Of a stretch of DNA of 64,000 bases, positions 16,382-25,671 are shown one piece after another. The stretch comes from JADJOY01 sp046331705 [NCBI: bacterium] (lineage in GTDB: Bacteria; JADJOY01). The position numbers and the translations under genes are program-made. Each line of letters starts with the position of its first letter. Within the stretch, counting starts at the first letter, position 1. The notes under the pieces were generated by a model, which was given only the letters and a program-made list of their open reading frames with translations, was not told where the DNA came from and searched no databases. The DNA lies in the NCBI GenBank assembly GCA_046331705.1, contig JAXLQJ010000024.1, positions 1-64,000 of the forward strand, written 5' to 3'.

Positions 16382-18550
16382 ATGTGCGCGATGCACGGGC
16401 CCCGGCCGGAATCCTCGTCTCCGGGGCCGCGATGGATCGTCGCTGCCGCCGCGGTGCTTTGCGTCTCGAGCGCGTGCGGCTCGTCGTCGCACGAATCCGA
16501 CCCGCCGCTCGTCGTGGCGCAGCATTGCGTGTCGGTGCGCGTGGGGAATGGCAAGGGTCGGCTCGCTGCGGGCCTGGACGGGCGCTATTCGCTCGTGTCC
16601 TCCCTCGATGACGCCGATCGCTTCTTCGCCAAGCCGTCACGTCTCGGCAGATTCTTGCTTTACGACCAGGCGTCGGGATTCCTGGGCGCCGATGCCAACG
16701 GCCTCGAGCGTCTCGCCGAGCCCGACGACTCGGCGGAATGGACGCTCGCCGACCGCACCCTCGTGGGAGCGGAATTCGACGGCGAACCCCTCACGCTGGA
16801 GTCGCGTCCCGATACCGACTGCCGCCCCTTCCCCGAGGCCGCCCTCGACGCCGAGGTCTCACCCGACCGTTCGTTGCCGCGCGATCCGTCGAAGCCCGTC
16901 TTCGGCTTCGCCGACCTCCACGCGCACTTCGGCTTTCCGGCGACGATGGGCGGCGTGGTGATGGCAGGCAGCGGTTTCCATCGCTTCGGGATCGAGCACG
17001 CCCTCGCGGACTGCTCGTACCTGCACGGCAACAACGGCGCGCTCGACCTGCTCGAATCGCAGGTGGCCGGCGGCCAGCATGCGACGGCGGGCTATCCGTC
17101 GTTTCCCTACTGGCCCAACCGCCTCACGGCGACTCACATGCTCACCTATTGGCGCTGGATCGAGCGCGCGCACCTCGCCGGTCTGCAGCTCGTGGTCACC
17201 GACGCCACCGGCAACCGCAGCTACTGCCAGATCATGAGCGCCACCCATCGCGGGCAGAGCAACGGGGACTGCAGCGCCCACGACGAGACCACGCGCCAGG
17301 TCGACTACATCTGGGCGCTCCAGGACTACGTGGACGCGCAGGCGGGCGGCCCCGGCTTGGGCTGGTTCCGCGTGGTGCGCTCACCCGCCGAGGCGCGCCA
17401 GGTGATCGCGGAAGGCAAGCTCGCGGTGGTGCTCGGCATCGAGTACAGCGAGCTCTTCGATTGCCGCGAGGGCGACCCACGCTGCACGCCCGAGTACGTG
17501 GACGCCGAGCTGCAAGCGGTCCACGACCGCGGTGTGCGCTCGCTCTTCCCCATTCACCGGTTCGACAACGCATTCGGCGGCACCCGGCCGGATGGAGGGT
17601 CGTTCGGGGCCTGGATGAACCTGACCAGCAAGATCTCGACCAGTGGTCTCGACCAGGCGCTCGCGCTCTTCGATCCGTTCCAGCACGGCGCCATCGGCGG
17701 ACATTTCTGGGAGCTCGAGGCTTGTCCAGCAGGCGTGCGAGGGACGCCCCGAATGCGGAGCATGGAGGCGTTCGTCGACGACGATCTCGCTTTCGTGCGC
17801 CAGGCGCTGCTCGGCATTCCGGTGATCGGTCCCACGATCGCCGCGACGCTCGACACGGTCATCCGTGAGCGTCTCGCTCCGCTCGACGACTACGCGGACT
17901 TCCAGGGCGACGTGGGCGGCTGCAACCCGCGCGCCCTCACGGACATCGGACGGCATCTCCTCGACCGCATGATGGATCTCGGCATGATCATCGAGATCGA
18001 TCACACGAGCCAGACCACCCTCGCCGGGATGCTCGAAGCGGCCGAGGCGCGCGGCTACTCGGGGATCGTCTCCTCCCACGCGTGGCTCGAAGACCAGGAG
18101 GACATTCGCCAGAGGATCTTCGCGCTGGGCGGCGTGATGGCGCCATTCAACAGCACACCCGCGGGAATTGCCGATCGGGTCGCGCAGTACCGCGCGAGCA
18201 TGGCGCCGTTTCCGTTCGCGCTCGGCGTCGGCATCGGCACCGACGTGCAGGGGATTGCCGGCCAGTCCGAAGCGGGGCCGGGAGTCGAGATTCACTACCC
18301 GTTCACGTCGGTGGACGGCGAAGTGACGTTCACGCGCCCGCGCACCGGCGATCGCACCTTCGACTTCATGACCGAGGGCATGGCCCACTACGGGCTCTTC
18401 CCCGAGTGGATCGAGGGATTGCGCCAGGTGAGCGCCGCGCGCGGCGATGGCACCCTCGATACCTTCTTCCACTCCGCCGAGGCCTATCTCCAGATGTGGG
18501 AGCGCGCCGAAGCCACGGCAGCAGAGTCTGCGCGCCGCGCTTCTCGGTGA
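16382..18550 (+). CDS. Membrane dipeptidase/M19-type amidohydrolase lipoprotein
   Basis: The 722-residue product starts near 16382 (ATGs at 16379, 16382 and 16391 are all possible after GCGAGG) with a lipoprotein signal ending AVLCVSSAC. A small N-terminal beta domain is followed by a TIM-barrel metal hydrolase: FADLHAHFGF (H-x-H), VVLGIEYSEL, FPIHRFDNAFGG, IEIDHTSQTTL, GIVSSHAW and GIGTDVQGI. These match the order of metal ligands in renal-dipeptidase-like amidohydrolases, though long insertions make it about twice the usual 350-400 residues. It probably hydrolyses a peptide or amide outside the cytoplasm. It is divergent from the hydrolase lipoprotein across about 160 bases, which must hold both promoters. 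Confidence 0.7.
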   Translation: MCAMHGPRPESSSPGPRWIVAAAAVLCVSSACGSSSHESDPPLVVAQHCVSVRVGNGKGRLAAGLDGRYSLVSSLDDADRFFAKPSRLGRFLLYDQASGFLGADANGLERLAEPDDSAEWTLADRTLVGAEFDGEPLTLESRPDTDCRPFPEAALDAEVSPDRSLPRDPSKPVFGFADLHAHFGFPATMGGVVMAGSGFHRFGIEHALADCSYLHGNNGALDLLESQVAGGQHATAGYPSFPYWPNRLTATHMLTYWRWIERAHLAGLQLVVTDATGNRSYCQIMSATHRGQSNGDCSAHDETTRQVDYIWALQDYVDAQAGGPGLGWFRVVRSPAEARQVIAEGKLAVVLGIEYSELFDCREGDPRCTPEYVDAELQAVHDRGVRSLFPIHRFDNAFGGTRPDGGSFGAWMNLTSKISTSGLDQALALFDPFQHGAIGGHFWELEACPAGVRGTPRMRSMEAFVDDDLAFVRQALLGIPVIGPTIAATLDTVIRERLAPLDDYADFQGDVGGCNPRALTDIGRHLLDRMMDLGMIIEIDHTSQTTLAGMLEAAEARGYSGIVSSHAWLEDQEDIRQRIFALGGVMAPFNSTPAGIADRVAQYRASMAPFPFALGVGIGTDVQGIAGQSEAGPGVEIHYPFTSVDGEVTFTRPRTGDRTFDFMTEGMAHYGLFPEWIEGLRQVSAARGDGTLDTFFHSAEAYLQMWERAEATAAESARRASR

Positions 18551-18593
18551 CGCATCCCGAGGATCACCTGCGCGAGTCCAGTAGTATCGCGCC

Positions 18594-19970
18594 GTGACCG
18601 CGACCGCCCTGGCCCACACCTATCGCTACGCGGAACCCTCGGCCGTGGTGGCGGGGCGGGAGCGATCCCCGCACGTGCGCCTGGCGACCAGCGGTGGGGT
18701 CGCGCCCCATCCTCACTTCCTGACGGGAAACCTCGTGCAGCCGCAGCTGGTGGCGAGCCTGCTGCTCGGGCTCGCGGACGTGGTGCGTTCACGCTGGTTC
18801 GTCCCGATGACCGCGCAGCGGCTCGCCGCGATCTTGGATCCGGTGGTGACCAGCGGTGACCAACTGCGCTTCGAGGTCTTCTCCGCTTGCTGCAGCACCT
18901 ATGCACGGGTCGACTTGGCCGACGAGGCCATCGAGGCCGATCGGCGCGGACACGGCACGACCAACGTCGACTTCAACGACACCCTGCGGGCCGCGCTCTC
19001 TGGGCTACGCGGCGACGATCCCGCGCGCCTGTCGGTCGGGTGGGAAGGAATCGAGCTCGAGACGGGCGCAGCACGTGTGATCGAGAAGAAGGTGAAGCTT
19101 CCGGTTCGCTGGCTCAAGGGTTTCGTCGAGGTGCAAGCGCACCAGACCCGCATGCGGCCGGCGCTCGACTGCAGCGGCGAGCAAGCGCGGCGCTTCCTGC
19201 GTGAGCTGCCGCGAGGCGGCTCGCGCGGACGTCCGATGGGCGTGACCTCGGATCGGCTCGGACTGAAGGTGACGCAACGACCCGATCGCGATGCGGTGGT
19301 CGTGGCGGGGATCGAGCGCTTGCGTGTCCTCGAGCCGCTCGCGGCACGGGCGTCGCGGCTCGAGATCGCTCGCGATGAGCTCACCGGATCCAGTATCTGG
19401 ACGCTCTTCTGCGACATCGCGCGCTTTCATCTGGTGCTGAGCCCCGAGGTGGATCGCGGCTTCTCGGGAGAGGGACAGGTGCTGCATTCACTCGCGTCCA
19501 ACGCAGGCGCGGACCTGGTGGCGCGAGTACGCGCCACGCTCGCTTGGCAGAGCGCGCTCTCGCGCGAGTCGCTCGCTCAACGCCTCGGAGCCGAGGTGGC
19601 AGCGATCGACGGTGCGCTGAACCGGCTTGCTACCGCGGGGCTGGTGGGCTTCGACACGTCGAGTGGCCACTTCTTCCGCCGCGAGCTCCCTTTCGATCTG
19701 GGTCGAGTCGAGACGCTTCACCCGCGCTTGAGAGACGCGCGTGAGCTGGTCGCAGCGGGGGCGGTGCAGTTGCGGCCCGGTGCCAACTCGGCGCAGCTCG
19801 AGGCCGAGGTCCAGGGCGAGAGCGCCGTCTATCTCGTACGGATCACGCCCGAGCGCGCCCGATGCACGTGTCGCTGGTACGCGAAGCACGACGTCACGCG
19901 GGGCCCGTGCAAGCATGTGCTCGCCGCCCAGATCGCAGCGGGCCGCGATACCGACGGCTTGGACGCATGA
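18594..19970 (+). CDS. SWIM zinc-finger protein
   Basis: The 458-residue protein ends with a SWIM finger, CTCRWYAKHDVTRGPCKH, matching the CxC...CxH metal-binding pattern. The first 400 residues are a soluble scaffold without a catalytic motif I can name; a helix-turn-helix-like segment (SLAQRLGAEVAAIDGALNRL) lies around residues 325-345. In other bacteria SWIM proteins of this type are encoded next to DUF6493 proteins, often with MoxR/VWA genes; here only the DUF6493-like partner is present. Start GTG at 18594, 43 bases after the amidohydrolase. The stop overlaps the next ATG by 4 bases. Confidence 0.75.
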   Translation: MTATALAHTYRYAEPSAVVAGRERSPHVRLATSGGVAPHPHFLTGNLVQPQLVASLLLGLADVVRSRWFVPMTAQRLAAILDPVVTSGDQLRFEVFSACCSTYARVDLADEAIEADRRGHGTTNVDFNDTLRAALSGLRGDDPARLSVGWEGIELETGAARVIEKKVKLPVRWLKGFVEVQAHQTRMRPALDCSGEQARRFLRELPRGGSRGRPMGVTSDRLGLKVTQRPDRDAVVVAGIERLRVLEPLAARASRLEIARDELTGSSIWTLFCDIARFHLVLSPEVDRGFSGEGQVLHSLASNAGADLVARVRATLAWQSALSRESLAQRLGAEVAAIDGALNRLATAGLVGFDTSSGHFFRRELPFDLGRVETLHPRLRDARELVAAGAVQLRPGANSAQLEAEVQGESAVYLVRITPERARCTCRWYAKHDVTRGPCKHVLAAQIAAGRDTDGLDA

Positions 19971-22900
19971 CGCCCGCACCGCCGGCTTTGCCATCGGCTC
20001 TCGAGGCGCTCGTCGAGGCGGGCGACGCTCGCGGGTGCCTCGACGCATTGCGCTCGCTCGGCGATTCCGAGCGTTCGCGCGCTGGTCGCACCGCGCGGAA
20101 GCGACTGGATGCACTCTGGAAGGAGCTGCATCCGCGCGATTCCTACATGCCGAGTCAGGACCGGGCTGCGTGGGCAAAGCTCGAGGCGCTCCAGGTCATC
20201 GTGCTTCGCTCCGCTACTCCCGCGCAGGTGATCGCGGCGAAAGAAAAGCTGATCGTCGAGCCGTCGCTCGCCGTGGAGGTGCTGCGCGAGCGCCCGGGGC
20301 CCTGGATCGCCGAGTGGCTCGAAGCGCTTTGCGCCAACCTGGAAGCGCGCGGTCGCTTCGGGGCTTTGCCGCGCAGGGCATTGGTGTGGCCCTTGCTGCG
20401 GGCGGTGGTGCGGGCCGGTCTTGCTCCGATGCCGTCCCACCCGTTGGCGGTGTTCGGTGTGTTCGGAGCCTGTGCCGAGTTCGACCCCACCGACGCGCGT
20501 ACCGGTTGGTGGGCCGCGGCACAGAACCCGTTCCCGCTGCTGGAACGGGATCCGGACTTCGTCGCGAATCATCTGCTGCGCACCGTCGAGGAGGAGGGGC
20601 CACGCGATTGGGCTCCGAATCAGCACGATTGGGCGTGGACCCGCCAACCTTGGTATCTCGGCGGATGGGGCACTGCGTTCGTGGTGCTCTCGCGGTCGGG
20701 CGCGATCCCACGCCCGCAATTGATCAGCTCGTGCTTGGTGGGTCTCGGCCGCGACTTCGCGCAGCCGCGAGCCGTGTGGGTGGCGCGCTTGCTGAAGGAG
20801 CTCGATCCGACGACCGCCGAGCTCGTTCCGCACCTGGACGCGATCCTCCGCCAGCTCGAAAGCCGCGTGTCGGCCACCGTCACCAACGCGCTCAAGATGC
20901 TGCTCGCGATCGACAAGGAGCATCCGATCGCGGCCGATCGCGCGGTGCGTGCGCTGGCGACGGTTCTGGAGGCACGCGAGGTCGGCAAGATCCGCGACGC
21001 GTACCGTCTGCTCGAGCGACTGGCGGCCCGTGCCTCTGGTGACCGAGCGCGCTTGGTCGAAGCAGCGTGCGTCGGGCTCAAGCACGAGAAGGCGGAAGTC
21101 CAATCGCTCGCGCTCGATTTCGTGGAGAAGCACGCCATCGATCACCACGACGCCGTCGCGGCGGTGCTCGCGGCCCAGTTGCCGCAGCTCGCGCCGCCGC
21201 AGGCGCAGCGTGCGCGAGCGTGGCTCGGCACGATCTCATCAGGAGAGGCGCGCGCGCACGTCGAGTCGGCCGGCGAGTCGGATGCCGCCATCGCCGCGCT
21301 GCGTGCGCGCGCGCGCGCGCTCCCCGAGCGACTGCGTGCCCTCGCTGGCATCGATGGCGCGCTCGCGGCGCTCGACGACGATCACGCACCATTCCCTCCG
21401 CCGATGCCGTCGGACGGGACGCTCGTCCCTCGCCTCGATTCGTCGCAGCGCATCGAACCGGTGCGGGATCTCGACGAGCTGATCGAGCTCTGCTCGCGGA
21501 TCCTGGAAGGTGTGATCTCCCTCGAATCCTTCGAGCGCGCGCTCGACGGCGTGAGCCGGCTCGCCGACCAGCGTCCTCACGATTTCGCAGTGCGCACCGC
21601 CGCGCTCGGTGCCCGCGTCGAGGCGAGCGGCGACATGGCCCTGGGCGGACGCCTGCTTGCACAATGCATCGGCCAATGGCTCGCGCGACGCGAGGTCGCC
21701 GACGAGCCCGGAGGCCTGGGTAGCACGGTCGCGCAACTGCTACAGGGGATCCGCGGGCTCGCTCCCTCCGTTGCGGCCGCAATCGACCCGATCGCGGAGC
21801 GGTTGCGACTTCTCGCCGAGGCTCCACCGCGACTCGGGTTCCTCCATCACCGAGCCCTCGAGATCGGGATGCGAGCCGCCACGCGCCGCGCGGCTCCGCT
21901 CTTGGCGCTGCCAACCGACGCCGGCGGCTGGATCGATCCACGCGTGCTCGTCGAGCGAATTCGCAAAGCCCGCGATCCACGGGACTTCGCGCTCATCGAT
22001 TGCGCGCAGGCGTTGCTGCGTCTGGCGCCGGACGGCCGCGATGACGCCCTCCGCGAGGCGAAGGCGCTTCCCAGTGAGCTCGGATCTGCGCTGAGGTACG
22101 CGCTGGGATCGGACACGGAGCCCATCGGGCCGACCGCGGCGCTCTGGGTCGCCGCCGCTCGTGCGCGCGCTCCGTTCGCGGCCGACGAGCGTGTCGAGAC
22201 GGCACACCCGGGGCTCGGGCCGGACGCAGGCATGCCCGCGTGTTTCGAGATCCGCAGGCGAGTCCTCGACAGCTTCCGAGGCGCCACCTCCACCTGGTGC
22301 CTCGACGTCGCTGCAGCGCCCATGGCGAGCAAAGCGGCCTCCGCGCTTCTGACCGTGGAGCTTGCCACCGGGCGTCGTACCGATGAGGCCTTCTGGATGT
22401 ACGCCTATGGAGTGGATGCCTCGGTGCCCATCCTCTTGAAGGGCGTGTGGCCGCTCGCGCGCGAGTCGTTCTTCGCCAACGCGGTTTGCGACATGCGCTG
22501 GCACGCCGACGTCTCCGGTGCGCGTGCGAACGTGCCCTATCTGCAGCCGCTCTTCGACGCAGACGTTCCGCTACGTCCCATGGCTGCGCACGCGCTGGTG
22601 CTCGCAGCACAAGCGAAGGATGCGTCCACACGAGTGCTGGCGCGCGAGCTGCTCACGGTTGCGATCGGCGACGGCCGCGCGCGCGGGCCCGAGCTGACCG
22701 GCGCCATGATCGCACTGCTGCCGATGATGGCTCCGCAGCGCTGGACGGAGACGTTACGTGCGACGTCTGCATCGTCGGCGTTGCACCGTGCGGTGGTCGC
22801 CGATGTGTTGGAGTCGGTGCTCGGCGAAGCGGATCCTGCGAAGCCTCAGCCATGGCTCGACGCCATGGAGCTGCTCCACGACTCGCGATGGACGCGCGGC

Positions 22901-23107
22901 GAAGCGATCAGCTCGGATCGCGCTCGTGCCTTTCTGTCGGCGATCGGTGGCGCAGGGAAGGCCGCGACACGTGCGAAGAAGCTGCTGGCGCTCGCCCCCG
23001 GCGCCGACTCTGGCGAGCGCCGGCAGGCACGCATCGATGCCCTTCGCGGACGCGTCGAACGCGTCGAGGCGTGGCTCACGCGCTCGTACGGCGCGCCTTC
23101 GGTATGA
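19967..23107 (+). CDS. DUF6493-like helical-repeat protein
   Basis: The 1046-residue product begins LEALVEAGDARGCLDALRSL, a helical repeat typical of DUF6493 proteins. It continues with HEAT/ARM-like repeats throughout, for example LVPHLDAILRQLESRVSATV and VQSLALDFVEKHAIDHHDAV. No enzymatic motif is visible, so it is probably a scaffold that works with the SWIM protein encoded immediately upstream. The ATG at 19967 forms an ATGA overlap with the SWIM gene, and its own stop forms another with the sulfatase-fold gene, so all three are likely co-translated. The DUF6493 assignment rests on the N-terminal pattern and the gene pairing. Confidence 0.6.
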   Translation: MTPAPPALPSALEALVEAGDARGCLDALRSLGDSERSRAGRTARKRLDALWKELHPRDSYMPSQDRAAWAKLEALQVIVLRSATPAQVIAAKEKLIVEPSLAVEVLRERPGPWIAEWLEALCANLEARGRFGALPRRALVWPLLRAVVRAGLAPMPSHPLAVFGVFGACAEFDPTDARTGWWAAAQNPFPLLERDPDFVANHLLRTVEEEGPRDWAPNQHDWAWTRQPWYLGGWGTAFVVLSRSGAIPRPQLISSCLVGLGRDFAQPRAVWVARLLKELDPTTAELVPHLDAILRQLESRVSATVTNALKMLLAIDKEHPIAADRAVRALATVLEAREVGKIRDAYRLLERLAARASGDRARLVEAACVGLKHEKAEVQSLALDFVEKHAIDHHDAVAAVLAAQLPQLAPPQAQRARAWLGTISSGEARAHVESAGESDAAIAALRARARALPERLRALAGIDGALAALDDDHAPFPPPMPSDGTLVPRLDSSQRIEPVRDLDELIELCSRILEGVISLESFERALDGVSRLADQRPHDFAVRTAALGARVEASGDMALGGRLLAQCIGQWLARREVADEPGGLGSTVAQLLQGIRGLAPSVAAAIDPIAERLRLLAEAPPRLGFLHHRALEIGMRAATRRAAPLLALPTDAGGWIDPRVLVERIRKARDPRDFALIDCAQALLRLAPDGRDDALREAKALPSELGSALRYALGSDTEPIGPTAALWVAAARARAPFAADERVETAHPGLGPDAGMPACFEIRRRVLDSFRGATSTWCLDVAAAPMASKAASALLTVELATGRRTDEAFWMYAYGVDASVPILLKGVWPLARESFFANAVCDMRWHADVSGARANVPYLQPLFDADVPLRPMAAHALVLAAQAKDASTRVLARELLTVAIGDGRARGPELTGAMIALLPMMAPQRWTETLRATSASSALHRAVVADVLESVLGEADPAKPQPWLDAMELLHDSRWTRGEAISSDRARAFLSAIGGAGKAATRAKKLLALAPGADSGERRQARIDALRGRVERVEAWLTRSYGAPSV

Positions 23108-25542
23108 CCGTGCTGCCGCGACGCGTATCCCGACGCCTTCTGGATCGATCCATTCGACCTCCACATCCCTCCGAGCGGCGCGGCGCGCGGGTTGTGGTCG
23201 TGGCGCTGCTGGTCCTCGCCGCGGCGGCGCGATGCGATCGCGGGGAGCCGGTGTCGATCGTCGATCTGACCGCTGCCGAGATTCCGGCGCGCGTGGTGCT
23301 CGAGAGTGATGGGTGGGATCTGGTGCGCCACGCACGCGTTCCGCCGCCGCGTTCGCCGATCGCGCTGGTGAGCGGCTGGGCCGAGCCGAACGACGAGCGC
23401 CGCGCCGGCGGCCACGGCGTCTGGGCGGTGACCAAGGAAGCGCGACTGGGCTTCACGATTCTCAAGCCGCGCGAGCGGCGGCTCGAGTTGGTGCTCGTCT
23501 CCGGTCCGACTCCGCCTGGCGAGCAGCAGACCCTCGAGGTGATCGCCGGCGACCGGCTGCTGAGCCCGGCACCGATCCCGCTCGCGCGCGAGCCGAGCAC
23601 GGTCGCGCTCACGATCCCGGCCGATGCGTTGCCCTCGGGAACGCCCGAGCTGGCGCTGCGATTTCGTTTCGCGCTGCGGCCCCGGGACATCGATCCCGCA
23701 GCGAGGGACGAGCGTGCCCTCGCGGCACGGGTGCTGCGGATGACGATCACTCCCATCGCCCCGCCGAGTGGCGCGAGCGAGGCCATGGATGCCGCCTCCG
23801 CGGCGCTGGTCGACGGCTCGTGGGTGCTGCGGGCGCCGGTGGCGGTGCGTTTCCCGGTCGAGCTTCCGGCGGGCGCGCGACTCGTCGCGCATCTCGCCGC
23901 CGAGGATCGCGCGGCTGACGGGACCGCAAGCGACGGAACCGCAAGCGACGGCCGCGACCGCGCCGCCACGTCACTCATCCCCGAGTTCTCGGTGGAGCGA
24001 GACGGTGATCCGCCTCGGAAGCTCGGGCTCTCGGCGGCGCGCGCCACAGCGGGGCGCGGCGACGAGCTCGCTGCGCGTGTGCCCGCGGGCCGCGAGGCGC
24101 TCGCCATCCTCGATGTGCGTGTTGCCGGTCCTTCGGGCGCCACGGTGCGCATCTCCGAGCTACGCGTGGAAGGGCCGGCCGCTCGTTCGCACGCCAGCAC
24201 CGCCGTACCGTCGCTGGCGCGCGCCCCGGCGCCACCCAAGCACGTGGTGCTGGTGATCATCGACGCCGCGTCGGCGTTGCACGCGAGCGCCTACGGCTAC
24301 GCGCAACCCACCACGCCCTTCCTGGAGCAGCTCGCTCGCGAAGGTGTGCGGTTCGAGCGCGCGTACGCACCCGCCGCGTACACCGTGGCCTCCGCCGCGG
24401 CGATCGTGAGCGGGCAGTTCCCGGAGCGAACGGGCGTGGTCACGCGCACCACCCGCCTGAGCGAGCAGGTGCCCACGATCGCGGGCGCTTTCCGCCGCTT
24501 GGGTGCCCGCACCTGCGCGATCCTCGGCAACGCCAATGCCGGCGGAGCCTTCGGCGCGATGCGGGAATTCGACGAGCTGATCGAGGTGTTCCGCGACGGC
24601 ACGACCGTCCTCGATCCCGAGTTGCCGCGCGCGCGAATGCTGATCCCGGAGCAGCTCAACGAGCTGGGCATGCAGTTCCTCTCGCGCGCGCCGGCGACAC
24701 CGAGCCTCGTGTACCTGCACCAAGTGCCGCCGCACCACCCCTATCTCGCGCCGCCGCCCTTTCGCGGGATGTTCCAGCGCGACGAGCCGCGCGATCTCAT
24801 CGCCACGTGGAACGCCCTATCCCCCCGCCTCCCCGGGGCGCTCGAGCGCTGGGAACGCGAGTTCGCTCTCGATCGCTACGACGAGAACCTGCGTTACGCG
24901 GACGACGGCATCGCGAAGCTCGTCGAGCGCTTGCGCGCTGCGAGGCTCTGGGACGACACGCTACTCGTCGTCACGTCCGACCACGGCGAAGCATTCGGCG
25001 AACACGGTCGCATGCTGCACAGCGAGACCATTTACGAGGAAACCATCCGCGTTCCCCTGGTGGTGCATCCGCCTGCGTCGTGGCACGTGCCGCCACACGT
25101 GGTTCAAACGCCCGTCACGACCGTGGATCTCATGCCCACGCTCGTGAGCCTGGCCACGCCCACGGGTACCGCAGCAGACCCCGAGAACGCCGCCCTGGAC
25201 GGAATCGATCTGAGCGGCTCGATTCTCACCACCGCCGAGCCACCGGCTCGAGCGCTCACTGCTCGCAGCATCCCGAGCTGGCGACGTCAGGCACTCGTGG
25301 ACGGGTCGTGGAAGCTCATCGACGACGGACGAGAAGGCGACATCGAGCTCTACGACCTGGCACGCGATCCAGGCGAACAGATCGACCTCTCCAACGCCTT
25401 GCCCGTGCGAACCGAAGCGCTCGACATACGCCTCGCAAAGATCCTCGAGCTTCGCGAGGCCGCGCGCATCCCCCCCGTCCGCGCCGAGATCGATCCCACC
25501 GCCGCCGAGAGCCTGAAAGCCCTCGGTTACGCCGGCGACTAG
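23104..25542 (+). CDS. Sulfatase-fold hydrolase, membrane-linked, lacking CxPxR
   Basis: The 812-residue protein has an N-terminal hydrophobic segment (VVVVALLVLAAAA) and two beta-rich regions before a sulfatase/alkaline-phosphatase-fold domain from about residue 378. Metal-site motifs are VVLVIIDAAS, TSDHGEAFGEHG (D626-H627) and LHSETIYEE. The formylglycine signature CxPxR is absent; the nucleophile position is occupied by a Thr (PAAYTVASAAAIVSGQFP, about T427), as in phosphotransferase-like members of the superfamily. Thus it is probably not an ordinary sulfatase; a phosphodiester or phosphotransfer role in the envelope is more likely. It overlaps the upstream repeat-protein gene by 4 bases. 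A fragment of a paralogue lies at 28015. Confidence 0.75.
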   Translation: MTVLPRRVSRRLLDRSIRPPHPSERRGARVVVVALLVLAAAARCDRGEPVSIVDLTAAEIPARVVLESDGWDLVRHARVPPPRSPIALVSGWAEPNDERRAGGHGVWAVTKEARLGFTILKPRERRLELVLVSGPTPPGEQQTLEVIAGDRLLSPAPIPLAREPSTVALTIPADALPSGTPELALRFRFALRPRDIDPAARDERALAARVLRMTITPIAPPSGASEAMDAASAALVDGSWVLRAPVAVRFPVELPAGARLVAHLAAEDRAADGTASDGTASDGRDRAATSLIPEFSVERDGDPPRKLGLSAARATAGRGDELAARVPAGREALAILDVRVAGPSGATVRISELRVEGPAARSHASTAVPSLARAPAPPKHVVLVIIDAASALHASAYGYAQPTTPFLEQLAREGVRFERAYAPAAYTVASAAAIVSGQFPERTGVVTRTTRLSEQVPTIAGAFRRLGARTCAILGNANAGGAFGAMREFDELIEVFRDGTTVLDPELPRARMLIPEQLNELGMQFLSRAPATPSLVYLHQVPPHHPYLAPPPFRGMFQRDEPRDLIATWNALSPRLPGALERWEREFALDRYDENLRYADDGIAKLVERLRAARLWDDTLLVVTSDHGEAFGEHGRMLHSETIYEETIRVPLVVHPPASWHVPPHVVQTPVTTVDLMPTLVSLATPTGTAADPENAALDGIDLSGSILTTAEPPARALTARSIPSWRRQALVDGSWKLIDDGREGDIELYDLARDPGEQIDLSNALPVRTEALDIRLAKILELREAARIPPVRAEIDPTAAESLKALGYAGD

Positions 25543-25544
25543 TC

Positions 25545-25581
25545 AGCCCCGAAGCGGGCGTAAAACGCTCGCTTCGGGGCT
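25545..25581. terminator. Strong hairpin between convergent genes
   Basis: AGCCCCGAAGCG (25545-25556) pairs perfectly with CGCTTCGGGGCT (25570-25581), a 12-bp stem with a 13-base loop, starting two bases after the sulfatase-fold stop. No T-run follows, but position and strength fit termination of the three-gene operon. Confidence 0.65.
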
Positions 25582-25671
25582 GAATCCGCGGGCAGGGATT
25601 GGAGCGGTCGCTTCTGCCCGTCATGGCAGTTCGGGCGTACCGGGTGCCGGCCACGCGCGGCTCGTGCGTCG

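Noticed and set aside
16223-16525. 100-residue N-terminal extension of the lipase-like lipoprotein
   Set aside because: It would bury the lipoprotein signal peptide and overlap the divergent amidohydrolase gene.
22447-23103. N-terminal extension of the sulfatase-fold gene
   Set aside because: The frame lies inside the DUF6493-like gene, and the ATG at 23104 with its ATGA overlap and following hydrophobic segment is a better start.
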